From positions 1 to 43,655 of the forward strand of contig CAKPAA010000015.1 in NCBI GenBank assembly GCA_934132775.1: a stretch of 43,655 bases of DNA, given 5' to 3'. Every line of letters begins with the position of its first letter. Positions within the stretch are counted from its first letter, which is position 1. This DNA is from an uncultured Clostridia bacterium. Lineage in GTDB: Bacteria > Bacillota > Clostridia > TANB77 > UBA1234. The position numbers were made by a program, and so were the translations under genes. The notes beneath the pieces were generated by a model. The model saw nothing but the letters and a program-made list of their open reading frames with translations, was not told the origin of the DNA and did not search any database. Below are positions 8,442 through 17,034 of this stretch, one piece after another.

Positions 8442-9169
8442 TTTTCCTCCTCTGATTCTACTTTTTCCCATCCTTTAATATTAGAGCGTTGTATCGCACC
8501 AAATATACAAGCTTTTAGACGTGGAATTTTCTTCGATAGTTCCCTAATCAATTCTTTTATAAATTCTCTTTTAGTATATCCATCTGCTGCACACGTTTTC
8601 TTCATTATTGGTATATCATTTCTTTTAGCAAAACTCTTTATTTCTTTTTCTTCCAGATAAATCATCGGTCTAATAGTCGTTATATTCTTTCTTGATAAAT
8701 AAGTTATCGGTGCAAAAGTATGGATATTACCCTCGTAAAGTAAACTTAAAAGAAGAGTCTCAATAACATCATCTTTGTGGTGACCCAAAGCGACTTTATT
8801 GCAACCGTGCTCCTCAGCAACACTATTCAAAGCACCTCTTCTTAAATTTGCACATAGTGAGCAAGGATTTTTTTCTTTTCTTATATCAAATACAACTTCC
8901 TTTATATGTGTTTTTTCTATTACGTATTCTACTCCAATTTTTTCACAAAGCTTTTCCATTTCAGTCGTGTCAAAAGTTTCTGAACCTGGATCTATTGTTA
9001 ACGCCATAAGTTCAAAATGCTTAGGATAAAAAATCTGTAAATTTTTAAGTGCCAAAAGCAACGTTACACTATCTTTACCACCAGATAACGCAACAGCTAT
9101 TTTATCCCCTTCATTTATCATTCCATAATCATCAACAGCTTTTCTAATACTACTTAAAATCTGTTTCAT
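8438..9169 (-). CDS. ttcA: TtcA-like tRNA 2-thiocytidine synthetase (PP-loop ATPase)
   Basis: A 243-aa N-type ATP pyrophosphatase. The PP-loop SGGKDS is near residues 29-34, a CxxC pair (CSLC) near 103-106 and a later lone cysteine (KKTCAADG) near 192. This three-cysteine pattern is that of TtcA, which thiolates cytidine 32 of tRNA with a 4Fe-4S cluster. GHHKDDVIETLLLSL matches the family. Many clostridial paralogues have unproven substrates, so the exact tRNA reaction is inferred. A GGAGGG site precedes the ATG. The gene is followed, with a 4-bp overlap, by the secreted NAGPA-domain gene, an odd partner for a tRNA enzyme. Confidence 0.75.
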   Translation of the reverse strand: MKQILSSIRKAVDDYGMINEGDKIAVALSGGKDSVTLLLALKNLQIFYPKHFELMALTIDPGSETFDTTEMEKLCEKIGVEYVIEKTHIKEVVFDIRKEKNPCSLCANLRRGALNSVAEEHGCNKVALGHHKDDVIETLLLSLLYEGNIHTFAPITYLSRKNITTIRPMIYLEEKEIKSFAKRNDIPIMKKTCAADGYTKREFIKELIRELSKKIPRLKACIFGAIQRSNIKGWEKVESEEEK

Positions 9170-9301
9170 AAAAATTGCCCTCCTATTGCCTTACATATCT
9201 GAATAAGAAACATATTTATACATTTCCAAAAATATTAGACTTAACTTCTTTAATTAAAGTTTTGTAAGAAAAGCAAAAATCTTCATTTCTCAACCTTTAA
9301 G

Positions 9302-9408
9302 TCTTCAAGAGCTTTCAACTGAAAGAAAGAAAATCTCTCATATAAATTAAAGTTTTTATACAATAAAGAAAAATGACACACAAAAAAATTAGTAAATTCA
9401 TTTCTTTC
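9302..9408 (-). repeat. Copy 1 of a dispersed intergenic element
   Basis: About 110 bp. The core reads AGAAAATCTCTC, then AATTAAAG, TTTTATACAATA and TAAATTCATT on the plus strand, roughly 75-80% identical by eye to 36730-36846. Read on the minus strand, each copy ends about 130-150 bp before a minus-strand start codon (ttcA here, the prepilin-like LRR gene there), so it may be a shared leader or control region. Confidence 0.55.
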
Positions 9409-9569
9409 CTATTGTATAAAAATTAAACCAAATTACAAACCATTTTCTTAAATCATCCATTCAAATATGCAAAAAAATTATACCACACTTAAAACATAGC
9501 TACAATCATAAGTTTGCCATCAAAAAGCAAAAGGAACTTTTATACCATTTCAAGCGTCTAAAAAAATGA

Positions 9570-9598
9570 TTGAAAAAAACTCAAATTAAATTTAATAT
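9570..9598 (+). promoter_or_regulatory. Promoter of the small anchored protein
   Basis: TTGAAA (9570-9575), a 17-bp spacer and TAATAT (9593-9598), about 50 bp before the start codon. Confidence 0.65.
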
Positions 9599-9647
9599 CT
9601 TCTGAAAATACAGCGTTAACAGAAGAAAAGAAAGGAATGGTAATAAT

Positions 9648-10274
9648 ATGATGAAAAAAATAGCCATTATACTAGTAATTACAGCACTTGTAATCGCCAG
9701 TGCCTACTTAATAGACATAAACAGAATGAAAAACGACAAAGAAGTTATATTCAGCACTTGGGGACACAAATACACAACATCAGTCAAAAGTGGAGACAAA
9801 ACAAACACACCAACACTTGAAGAAAACAAAAACATTACGCCAAAACAAGAAACAACAGAAGTAGAATTTAAAAAAGATAACTATACACTAAGCATTGCAT
9901 TGCCAACTGATTGGAATTATGAATTACTCGAAGCAGATGAAAACGCAAGTGAAGGTGGAATAAAAATTTACACATCAGACGCCAACAAATATGCAAGAAT
10001 TTGTTTATACGGAGAGAGAAAAATGGGAGTTTGTGGCACAGATCTAACAGAAAAAGATGCTATAACAAATGACGGAACTTCAATAACAATAGGATACTAT
10101 GGTAACTCAAAAGACTGGACATTTGTATGTGCAGAGCCAAAATACAATTACGTAGTATGGGCATTCAATGAAAGACTTGAAGAAGACGAATCAGAAAAAG
10201 CACTAGAAATAGTAAAAACAATGAAACTAACAGAAGAAGTGGCAGGAGAAGATTTAAAAGAAGATATAAAATAA
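9648..10274 (+). CDS. Small membrane-anchored extracellular protein of unknown function
   Basis: A 208-aa protein with a single N-terminal membrane segment (about residues 3-22, no lipobox cysteine). It has a threonine/lysine-rich linker to about 70 and a globular domain of about 120 residues with a WNYELLE stretch and a pair of cysteines (near 124 and 131) that could form a disulphide. The motif FSTWGHKY just after the membrane segment resembles a short motif I associate with anchored clostridial hypothetical proteins, but I cannot assign a family. The start may be this ATG or the next codon, also ATG. The ribosome site (AGGAATGG) is weak. Adenine-ending codons are heavily preferred. Confidence 0.7.
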   Translation: MMKKIAIILVITALVIASAYLIDINRMKNDKEVIFSTWGHKYTTSVKSGDKTNTPTLEENKNITPKQETTEVEFKKDNYTLSIALPTDWNYELLEADENASEGGIKIYTSDANKYARICLYGERKMGVCGTDLTEKDAITNDGTSITIGYYGNSKDWTFVCAEPKYNYVVWAFNERLEEDESEKALEIVKTMKLTEEVAGEDLKEDIK

Positions 10275-10322
10275 AAACACCGAAAAAAATAAAATATTGA
10301 TATACTGTCATACTGTAAAAAT

Positions 10323-10348
10323 AAAAATATTTTAGAAATATTTTTTAG
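10323..10348 (+). terminator. Weak terminator after the small anchored protein gene
   Basis: AAAAATATT and AATATTTTT form an A/T-only stem followed by T residues, about 50 bp after the stop codon. Confidence 0.45.
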
Positions 10349-10443
10349 CAGATATATGCGTAAAAGCGCTGATATATAGGCTATTTTGCAGATATTTAAA
10401 TATTATTTACAAAGATTTTATAAACAAAAAATAAAAAAAATAC

Positions 10444-10472
10444 TTGCCAAACCCCAAAATTAGTGCTATACT
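10444..10472 (+). promoter_or_regulatory. Promoter of tRNA-Pro
   Basis: TTGCCA (10444-10449), a 17-bp spacer, TATACT (10467-10472), with the mature tRNA 5' end 12 bp further on. Confidence 0.75.
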
Positions 10473-10484
10473 TCATAATTGTAT

Positions 10485-10560
10485 CGGGGTGTGGCTCAGC
10501 TGGTAGAGTACGTGGTTTGGGACCATGGGGCCGGAGGTTCGAGTCCTCTCACCCCGACCA
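10485..10560 (+). tRNA. tRNA-Pro (anticodon TGG)
   Basis: A full cloverleaf of 76 nt with an encoded CCA. The acceptor CGGGGTG pairs with CACCCCG. The anticodon stem CGTGG/CCATG holds loop TTTGGGA, so the anticodon is TGG. The T-arm is GGAGG-TTCGAGT-CCTCT. Its 3' end is the left attachment site of the neighbouring integrated element. Confidence 0.97.
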
Positions 10561-10561
10561 T
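10549..10561 (+). repeat. attL: left attachment core in the tRNA-Pro 3' end
   Basis: TCACCCCGACCAT is repeated exactly at 23707-23719 with no similarity just outside. Integration kept the tRNA intact at this end. Confidence 0.85.
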
Positions 10562-10617
10562 GTTTTACCTTTTTTCAAGGGTACGGATAAGAATTTGAGA
10601 AAATTCTAAAAACATGA

Positions 10618-10664
10618 ATACCGCTATAATCAAGGAATCAAGTTGGTTATGGCGGTATTTTTTT
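10618..10664 (+). terminator. Terminator brought by the element behind tRNA-Pro
   Basis: ATACCGCTATAA (10618-10629) pairs with TTATGGCGGTAT (10647-10658, one G-U pair) and is followed by seven T. It replaces the ancestral tRNA terminator, which now lies beyond attR at 23721. Confidence 0.8.
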
Positions 10665-10707
10665 AGTTTTTTAAAAATTTTGAAAAATACCAAAAAAACA
10701 ATTTTTG

Positions 10708-10794
10708 TTTCACGAATTGGTTTCACGAATTCAAAAATTTCGCCAAAAAGTGTTTCACGAAATTTCACGAATTTCATTCCCTGTATTTTAAGCC
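10708..10794 (+). repeat. Left-end arm-type repeats and inverted end sequence
   Basis: TTTCACGAA occurs at 10708, 10721, 10753 and 10763. CTGTATTTTAAGCC (10781-10794) is mirrored by GGCTTAAATACAG near 23667-23679 at the other end. Such repeats beside att cores are usual binding sites for the N-terminal domain of tyrosine integrases. Confidence 0.65.
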
Positions 10795-10826
10795 CTTTCA
10801 AGACAAATTGAAATGAGCAATCAAAA

Positions 10827-11322
10827 ATGGCATTCCATGCATATAAGATTGATGAATGTTTCAATCTTAAACATTACCTTAAAATCCCAAAAGAATTGTT
10901 CTTACATCCACTTTACAAAGACAAATTAAGTTCCGATAGTATCTTACTATATGGATTTTTACTGGATAGGCTTACGCTATCAATTATTAATCGCTGGACA
11001 GACAAAGACGATAGCGTGTATCTCTACTTCACTAGAAAAGAACCGCAAGAATTATTAGGTCTATCTGATAAAACTATTGCAAAAGCATTTAGAGAATTAC
11101 GAGATTGTGAGCTTATACTGGAGCAAAAGCAAAAATGCTCAAAACCGAATATCATCTATGTAGGCAAAATCGAAGAGTTACCAGATGACTATTTCAAGAA
11201 GCGGAAAATCTCCGCTCTAATAATACTAATATAGTACGTTCTAACTCACTAAAAAGAGATAATAGATTTTACGATAATTCAGATCAATATCAAAATTTAG
11301 ATAGGTTCTATGTAATTTGAGA
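10827..11322 (+). pseudogene. RepA_N-type replication initiator, frameshifted and truncated
   Basis: The first 125 or so residues match the N-terminal DNA-binding domain of RepA_N initiators: IPKELF, YGFLLDRL, DGxVYLYFTRKE-like and ELLGLSDKTIAKAFRELRD. The open frame ends at 11234 after only 135 aa. Family-like sequence (a polar, Asn-rich linker) continues in another frame from about 11205 to a stop near 11322. The rest of the protein, which in full initiators includes a DnaA/DnaD-like part, is missing. Such genes sit at one end of many clostridial integrative elements. No ribosome site better than average is visible. Confidence 0.65.
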
Positions 11323-11344
11323 TTAAATAAAGGAGGACTTTAGA

Positions 11345-11695
11345 ATGGATTTTAAATACGTTAAAAACAAAGATTGGTATGTACCTGATATACAGTAGTG
11401 TTGATGATAAAAAAGAAATATCGGCAAATATGGAAGATTAAGAGAGAAGTTTTTGAAAGAGAATCGAAAAGCTATGTTTGATCATTTGGTAGCAAGTGAA
11501 GAAATAACTAATCATTTAGTTTCTGTGGATAAAGAAGCTAGAAAGCAAATCAATATGATTATTACTCAACTTGCTAAAGAAGAAAATGTTGATGAGAACT
11601 TAAAAGCTTCGAACCATATTTTGTGGATGCAAAAGATGAACAACATTAAAAATCGAGCTGAAGAAATTGTGATAAATGAATTAATTTATTCGTAG
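11345..11695 (+). pseudogene. TnpV-like transposon protein, frameshifted
   Basis: A good AGGAGG site precedes the ATG at 11345. The first 17 codons (MDFKYVKNKDWYVPDIQ) match the start of TnpV-type proteins. A stop and at least two frame changes follow between 11390 and 11450. From about 11430 the frame runs intact to 11695 with GKYGRLREKFLKENRKAMF and a C-terminus WMQKMNNIKNRAEEIV-NELI, which is the TnpV signature end. TnpV is a small accessory protein of Tn4451-like elements with no settled function. The gene is broken here. Confidence 0.7.
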
Positions 11696-11745
11696 CGGAG
11701 TACTGCGTGCTCCATAGATAATCATAAGAAACGGTGGTAAAAATC

Positions 11746-12069
11746 GTGAGTGATTACGAGTTATTTAACATAGATTGTATTGAACTTGCAGAGGTAATTG
11801 ATAAAGCAAAAGTGGCACTCAGGTATAAGAATAAAGAGTATAAAAAGTTGCTAGATGAAGTCATCGAATAGAAAGAAAACAATCCAAATTTACAGATGAT
11901 TTTTGAAGAAGATGATGACATTTCACTAACAAAAAATGATTGCAAGATGCTTCAAAAATTAGTCAGTTTGGAGCTCGAAATTCGAAATTTTGAAGAGCAA
12001 GAAATCTTCTTTTTGGGTGGAAAGGAAGCATACTTTTACTTCAAAAACATTGGAATTTTGAAAGAGTAA
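11746..12069 (+). pseudogene. Small element-associated gene with an in-frame amber codon
   Basis: A GTG start and 107 codons read through in one frame except for a TAG at codon 43 (11872-11874). Before it is an acidic, helical stretch (MSDYELFNIDCIELAEVID). After it are FEEDDDISLTKNDCKML and a C-terminus with EIFFLGGKEAYFYFKN. Coding character continues across the TAG, so this is one gene broken by a point mutation. It resembles short hypothetical proteins that accompany TnpV-like genes in clostridial elements. I cannot name the family or a function. Confidence 0.55.
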
Positions 12070-12487
12070 ATTGCAGATTTCTTTTAGGAAATTGATAGGA
12101 TTTTGAACAAAAACTTGAGAGATTTTTGATAGAAATCTATAAAGATTTGGAGCAAAATTCAAGTGGATTTTTAATAAAATCTCTCAAGGTTTTTATAAAA
12201 AATGAAGTGGCTTTTTAAGAAAAACTCGCATAGTTTTGATGAGAAAATCGAAGGAGAATTTAATAAAAGAGAGCTGGTTTTTATATCCGCCTTTGGCGAC
12301 ATAAAACCAAGCTCTCTTAATTTTATTACATAGCAAGCATAGAAAATGTAATACGACATTTTCAACTTGCATGAGTAATGAACCCCATACCCCTGAATGT
12401 TAGGTTGAAAATTTTCATCAGTTTTATTGAAAATCAAGCTCATTATTTTTTGAAAGAAGGAACTTAGATATTCAAGCATAAACCAAC
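12070..12487. other. Intergenic region at the left part of the element
   Basis: No convincing gene. It holds AT-rich sequence with repeated GATTTTT-like words, the large hairpin at 12262-12327, and a C-rich patch (AACCCCATACCCC near 12380). The patch recalls, without proving, a nick-region type motif. Confidence 0.4.
12262..12327. repeat. Large compound hairpin
   Basis: AATAAAAGAGAGCTGG-TTTTTAT pairs with ATAAAA-CCAAGCTCTCTT-TTTTATT (over 18 bp with small bulges). The loop holds its own mini-stem CGCC-TTT-GGCG. T-rich sequence on both sides would allow termination in either direction, between the plus-strand remnants and the minus-strand helicase gene. Confidence 0.65.
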
Positions 12488-15223
12488 CTAATTAGAATCT
12501 AACCTACTTATTTTTTGACTTAAGATTGCTAGATCTCGTGTATTCTCTCTTTTATCAAAATTGTCAAAAATCCTAGTCTGACTATCAGAACTCCAATATA
12601 TCTTGAGCTTTTGTTTTGCTCTCGTAATTGCAGTATAAAAAATGTTTTTTGTAATTCTATCTTCAACATTTGAAGTTATTACAATTTTAACACTATCATA
12701 TTCTAAACCTTGTGCTTTGTGAATGGAAATTGCGTATGAAAGATTAAAAGGAATTATATGATTATATTCGTTTTCATCATCATCTTTGTCTACAAACTCA
12801 TTAACCTTAAAGCAAATATTTATCTTTCCCACATTTTCGCTTCGCTCAAGAAAAACATCGTACGGTTTGAATAAAGTATCAATTGCATCTTCATCTACTT
12901 CTATTGTAAACCAAATACAATTATTTTCTTCATCCTTTTCTATATTTTTGATAATACCTTTCAAATTATTGTACAAAAAATTATTGAATCTAGGACAATC
13001 ATTAAATAGTATAGGATCATCAATCTTGTATGTATCAATTCCAAAGTTATATTCTGTATTTGGATTCAATTGTTGCTTAACTCTATTTATATTGTTAATA
13101 CCATACATACCATCATAATTCAAGCAAAGTATTACCTCATCATCAGAAGTTTTATTAAAAATATCTTTAGATAGTGGTTGGGTGTATTCTTGATTACTCA
13201 ATATATTAATAGCATTTTTATCGTTAAACCTTATACTCTTCCATAGTTCCATAAGGGCCTCGTCAGAAGTTCTATGAGTGTCCTCTAAATTGTATATGAT
13301 TTTTCCGTCAAAATACTTGTGGCAAAGCTGAAACCAGTTTCCATATTTTATCGATTCTATCTGATATATATCTCCAACCAAGACTATTGCCTTATAATCC
13401 TGCTTCTTTAATATTTTTATCATGTCTGCATTGCTAACCATACTACACTCATCTATAAATAATATTTCGCATTCAATATTTTGATTCTTTATAAAGCTAG
13501 ATATAGTTGAAAAATAAGATTTACCAACATTGTTAACTCTAGAAGTTATATTTGATACTGCCGTATTCGTATTTGCTATGAAACATTTTTTGAAATCTTT
13601 AAAAGCATTTGATAATAATTCAATCATTTTTGTTTTCCCTGTTCCAGCTGGTCCATATATAAATGTAATGGAACTCGTACTAAAAACACTTTTTAAAATC
13701 TCATTTTTATCTTGTGAAATATCATTTAGAGCCTCAAATAAAGTGTATAAATCAATAGAATTCTTTATATCCTGGTTGTTTATATTAGCATATTTTCTCA
13801 ACAAAGAAATAATTTCTATTGTATCTTCTTCATAAGATTTAATAAAAAGCATTCCATTTTCTATTTTTAATAGATTTTTTGCATTCTTTTTCAATTTTAA
13901 GAGTCTATTGTTAAAGTCTTCAACTAATTTTGGAATATTATCAAAATGCGTAATCTCGGATAATGGCACAAATAGCCTATTATCATTTTCAACTTGTGAC
14001 ATAATATAACTATACAGTAGTTCTTCGTCTTTATCATACATATCAATAGCTTTTATCAGATGCTGCCATGATATATTATGCTTATATAGTGCCATCGCAT
14101 ATGGCATGCTATCAAACATTCCACTATGATAATCTATATAAAGAGAGTCAAAAACAAAGTTAGTGTTATCAGATTTCTGATCTCTTATAACAACATTTTC
14201 CATAACTGTAGTTAAATATCTAATAACATTACAGCCTTTTTCATTATTAATTATAATACATCTCATCTTTTCTAGCATTTCAGTAATATAATGATTTTCA
14301 GCCCCATTCTGAAGGAATTGCTTTACTTTCAAAAAATCATCATCACTGAGACATAGAATATTAGTAATTATGTTTTGATTATCTGTTAGATACTGCATCA
14401 AGTTTTTGTATTCCTTGTATTCCTCTCCGAATTTCTTAATACCTCCTATAAGAAAGAAAACATTTTTTAGCTCGCAAACTCTTATTGCCACTTTGTAATC
14501 ATTTATTATTTTTATTCTTGTTTTTCCTATATTCAATTCAACTTCTTTATCAATAACCGAAATATTTATCGAATAATTGTCTGGAATATACTTTTTTGAG
14601 TATAGTGTAATATGTTCAAATTTATTTTGATAATCCGTTGCTTTGGTTAAAGTTATTTCATAGTATATGTTTCCATTAGAATAAATAGTATTAATCTTGT
14701 ATACATAAAACTTTCCTTTGATATATGATAAGTTTGAATTTGATTCTTCTTCTACCACTTTACAAATAATGTCATAATTTTCTTTCATAGACTTATCATC
14801 ATATATGGGAAAATCGTCTATATTCTTAATAATTTCAATACTATATTCATCATATAGAATTTTTTTGGTCAAACAAATATATCTAAAATAATATGATACT
14901 AATTTCTCAGCCCCATCCTCACTTGGAGTATAATGAGATGATGTTCCTTTCAAGAACTCATGAAAATCTAATATAAATTTGTACTTTTGCTTTCCTTTTA
15001 AAGCATCAAAAGATGGTTTCACGTTATCATAATGAGTATCTAACTGTTGATTATTTTCTCTATTGTTTATTAATATTGCAACATCTTCCATTAAATTTCT
15101 TAATTGAGACAAAATATTTTCCGCAAGGAAACCTTTATCTTTTAAAGCATTATAATATTGTATGTTTTTTTCTATAACATTAGAAATATACATTATTTCT
15201 TTTTCCGGACTAATTCTTTTCAT
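12488..15223 (-). CDS. RecD-like superfamily 1 helicase / AAA ATPase linked to restriction-modification
   Basis: A 911-aa protein. The first 500 residues are of unknown fold with no motif I recognise. Then comes an SF1 helicase core: Walker A GPAGTGKT near 524, Walker B LFIDECSM near 588, VLVGDIYQIESI (motif III-like) just after, and a C-terminal UvrD/RecD-type motif SIHKAQGLEYDSVKI near 829 with FYTAITRAK near 860. It may unwind or translocate on DNA. It lies 89 bp after the DpnII-type endonuclease gene in the same orientation, so a defence role is likely but inferred. The frame is open to 15283. I took the ATG at 15223 (MKRISPEKE), which has a poor AAGTGAAAG site. Confidence 0.75.
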   Translation of the reverse strand: MKRISPEKEIMYISNVIEKNIQYYNALKDKGFLAENILSQLRNLMEDVAILINNRENNQQLDTHYDNVKPSFDALKGKQKYKFILDFHEFLKGTSSHYTPSEDGAEKLVSYYFRYICLTKKILYDEYSIEIIKNIDDFPIYDDKSMKENYDIICKVVEEESNSNLSYIKGKFYVYKINTIYSNGNIYYEITLTKATDYQNKFEHITLYSKKYIPDNYSINISVIDKEVELNIGKTRIKIINDYKVAIRVCELKNVFFLIGGIKKFGEEYKEYKNLMQYLTDNQNIITNILCLSDDDFLKVKQFLQNGAENHYITEMLEKMRCIIINNEKGCNVIRYLTTVMENVVIRDQKSDNTNFVFDSLYIDYHSGMFDSMPYAMALYKHNISWQHLIKAIDMYDKDEELLYSYIMSQVENDNRLFVPLSEITHFDNIPKLVEDFNNRLLKLKKNAKNLLKIENGMLFIKSYEEDTIEIISLLRKYANINNQDIKNSIDLYTLFEALNDISQDKNEILKSVFSTSSITFIYGPAGTGKTKMIELLSNAFKDFKKCFIANTNTAVSNITSRVNNVGKSYFSTISSFIKNQNIECEILFIDECSMVSNADMIKILKKQDYKAIVLVGDIYQIESIKYGNWFQLCHKYFDGKIIYNLEDTHRTSDEALMELWKSIRFNDKNAINILSNQEYTQPLSKDIFNKTSDDEVILCLNYDGMYGINNINRVKQQLNPNTEYNFGIDTYKIDDPILFNDCPRFNNFLYNNLKGIIKNIEKDEENNCIWFTIEVDEDAIDTLFKPYDVFLERSENVGKINICFKVNEFVDKDDDENEYNHIIPFNLSYAISIHKAQGLEYDSVKIVITSNVEDRITKNIFYTAITRAKQKLKIYWSSDSQTRIFDNFDKRENTRDLAILSQKISRLDSN

Positions 15224-15312
15224 ATCTTTCACTTTCTTTCTAGTCAAAATAGATTTAAACAAAAAGCAAAGAGAAACAAACATTTTTCTCTCTGCTTTCT
15301 TTTGTAAAATGA

Positions 15313-16251
15313 CTATTTGTAATCTTCTTTATCTTCAGCAACTTTTAATTCTAGACGTTTGTCATCAAACAACTGCGTAAAAGCACCATCTTTTAAGTCT
15401 TTTAAACAATATATACCATTCATTTCACTAAATGTTTCTAGCAAGTTGTTTTTTGCATGATTCCAGCCTTTTCCATCTGTTATCCAAACAAATTCGACTC
15501 CATAAATATTATTCAACTCAGAATTTAACATTTTATAGCTTCTAGCTGTTTCATTCAATTTTGAACCTTGTGAAGCATAGAAATTAGTTTCTATAAGATA
15601 AATAGTATTATTAAAATCTATCACAAAGTCAAATCTCTTTTCAGCCATATTTACTCGATTTCCAGTACTATTATCAATTTTTTCCAAAATACCTCTTAAA
15701 TCTATGCCCCACCTTTCTCTTATTTCTACAGATTTCATTTCTTTATAATAATTATGATTTTTTACAAAACCAGCTTTTACTATGTAGCTTTCAACTAGAT
15801 CCTCCATAGCATCTCCTGTTCGATTTTTACGTGCATTCGTATCCATTCCCACTTCAACTCCAGTAACGTAATCAAACAAGCTAGAAATTAGATGCTTTTC
15901 TAAAAGCTCAAAAATACCTGTATTTCTCATAAATAAAACATAATCGTTAATATCATAGTTCATATGCGTGAAATTATAATAATAGTCTTGAATTGCATCT
16001 TTTATTATAATAACATTTTCTCTCTTGGCTATTAATATAGGTATAGCTTTTAAAACATTTTGATAATCTGATACTAATTTTTTAAAATCATCCTCTATAT
16101 TATTACTTCCTATAAGTCCATTTAAAAGATTCAATTCATTTTTTATGCTATTAACATTTTGAAACGCTTTATTAAAATCAGTATAATATCTCCAACTTGC
16201 TATACTATCTTCAAAATTTTCAAGCCACTCTTCAAAATTTCTATTCTTCAT
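15313..16251 (-). CDS. dpnB: DpnII-family type II restriction endonuclease (GATC)
   Basis: A 312-aa member of the DpnII/MboI endonuclease family, which cuts unmethylated GATC. Visible features are GDAMEDLVESYI near the middle, GIDLRGI, and the catalytic-type segment KRFDFVIDFNNTIYLIETNFY followed by SKLNETARSYK, all characteristic of the family (PD-(D/E)xK-like core). The frame is open to a TTG at 16263. The ATG at 16251 with GGGGG upstream fits better, and it overlaps the dpnA end by 11 bp. Gene order dpnM-dpnA-dpnB equals that of the pneumococcal DpnII locus. It is apparently intact. Confidence 0.88.
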   Translation of the reverse strand: MKNRNFEEWLENFEDSIASWRYYTDFNKAFQNVNSIKNELNLLNGLIGSNNIEDDFKKLVSDYQNVLKAIPILIAKRENVIIIKDAIQDYYYNFTHMNYDINDYVLFMRNTGIFELLEKHLISSLFDYVTGVEVGMDTNARKNRTGDAMEDLVESYIVKAGFVKNHNYYKEMKSVEIRERWGIDLRGILEKIDNSTGNRVNMAEKRFDFVIDFNNTIYLIETNFYASQGSKLNETARSYKMLNSELNNIYGVEFVWITDGKGWNHAKNNLLETFSEMNGIYCLKDLKDGAFTQLFDDKRLELKVAEDKEDYK

Positions 16252-17026
16252 TTTTACCCCCAATTATTTCTTTATATCTTTTAATAGATATATCTAAATA
16301 TGATTTATCTAAATCGATCCCAACATAATTTCTTCCAAGCATATTGGCAGCAATTCCCGTAGTGCCACTTCCACTAAACGGATCTAATATCAAGTCATTT
16401 TCATTAGTAGAAGCAAGGATTATCCTTTCTAATAGTTCCAACGGCTTTTGAGTAGGATGCTTACCAAATTTCTTTTCTGATGGTTTAGTAAGACTTGTCG
16501 TCCAAACATCTTTCATTTGCTTATTATCATTTAATTCTTTCATCAATTGATAATTAAACTTATATTTAACACCTTTCAAATCTTTTCTAGCCCATAAAAC
16601 TGTCTCTGTAGAATGAGTAAATGTTTTACAAGCTAAATTAGGAGGCGGATTACTCTTTTGCCAAGTAATATTATTTATGATTTTAAATCCTTCTTCTTCT
16701 AAAGCCATACCTATTGAATATATGTTGTGTAAAGTTCCACTGATCCATATTGTTCCATCATCTTTTAAAATACGATAACATTCTCTAATCCATTTGCGAT
16801 TAAATTCGTGTTTATCTGCAACGGACAAAGTTTTATCCCATTCACCCTTATTTACACTCACCGTTTTTCCACCACTACAAGTTATTCCATTGTTAGATAA
16901 AAAATATGGTGGATCGGCAAAAATCATGTCAAATGTCTTATCATCCATATGTTTAGTTGCTTCTAATGTGTCGTCATTTATTAATTTAAAATCATCTTTC
17001 TTAAAATAGTATTTTCTCTCTTGCAT
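16241..17026 (-). CDS. dpnA: DpnA-like adenine DNA methyltransferase
   Basis: A 261-aa beta-class N6-adenine methyltransferase. Motif IV, DPPYFLSNNG, is near residues 37-46. Motif I, FSGSGTTGIAA, comes at the C-terminal end (near 219), the permuted order expected of the class. KHPTQKPLELLERII also fits. DpnA methylates GATC, and in Streptococcus it can act on single-stranded incoming DNA. It starts 8 bp after dpnM with an AGGTGAT site and overlaps dpnB. Together the two methyltransferases protect GATC sites from DpnB. Confidence 0.88.
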   Translation of the reverse strand: MQERKYYFKKDDFKLINDDTLEATKHMDDKTFDMIFADPPYFLSNNGITCSGGKTVSVNKGEWDKTLSVADKHEFNRKWIRECYRILKDDGTIWISGTLHNIYSIGMALEEEGFKIINNITWQKSNPPPNLACKTFTHSTETVLWARKDLKGVKYKFNYQLMKELNDNKQMKDVWTTSLTKPSEKKFGKHPTQKPLELLERIILASTNENDLILDPFSGSGTTGIAANMLGRNYVGIDLDKSYLDISIKRYKEIIGGKNEE

Positions 17027-17034
17027 CTTATCAC

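Larger units (their letters stand above)
9170..9647. other. Intergenic region with a dispersed element and an inverted repeat
   Basis: No gene. Bases 9302-9408 resemble 36730-36846 in the same orientation. Within the region, TTTTTATACAATA (9353-9365) and TATTGTATAAAAA (9410-9422) form a wide inverted repeat. A promoter for the plus-strand gene lies at 9570-9598. Confidence 0.55.

Noticed and set aside
10565..10864. A 99-aa minus-strand frame after tRNA-Pro
   Set aside because: It covers the terminator and the integrase arm repeats, has no ribosome site and no plausible protein features.
11754..12479. Three short minus-strand frames
   Set aside because: They overlap the plus-strand remnants and the hairpin, and the plus-strand reading has better ribosome sites and family matches.
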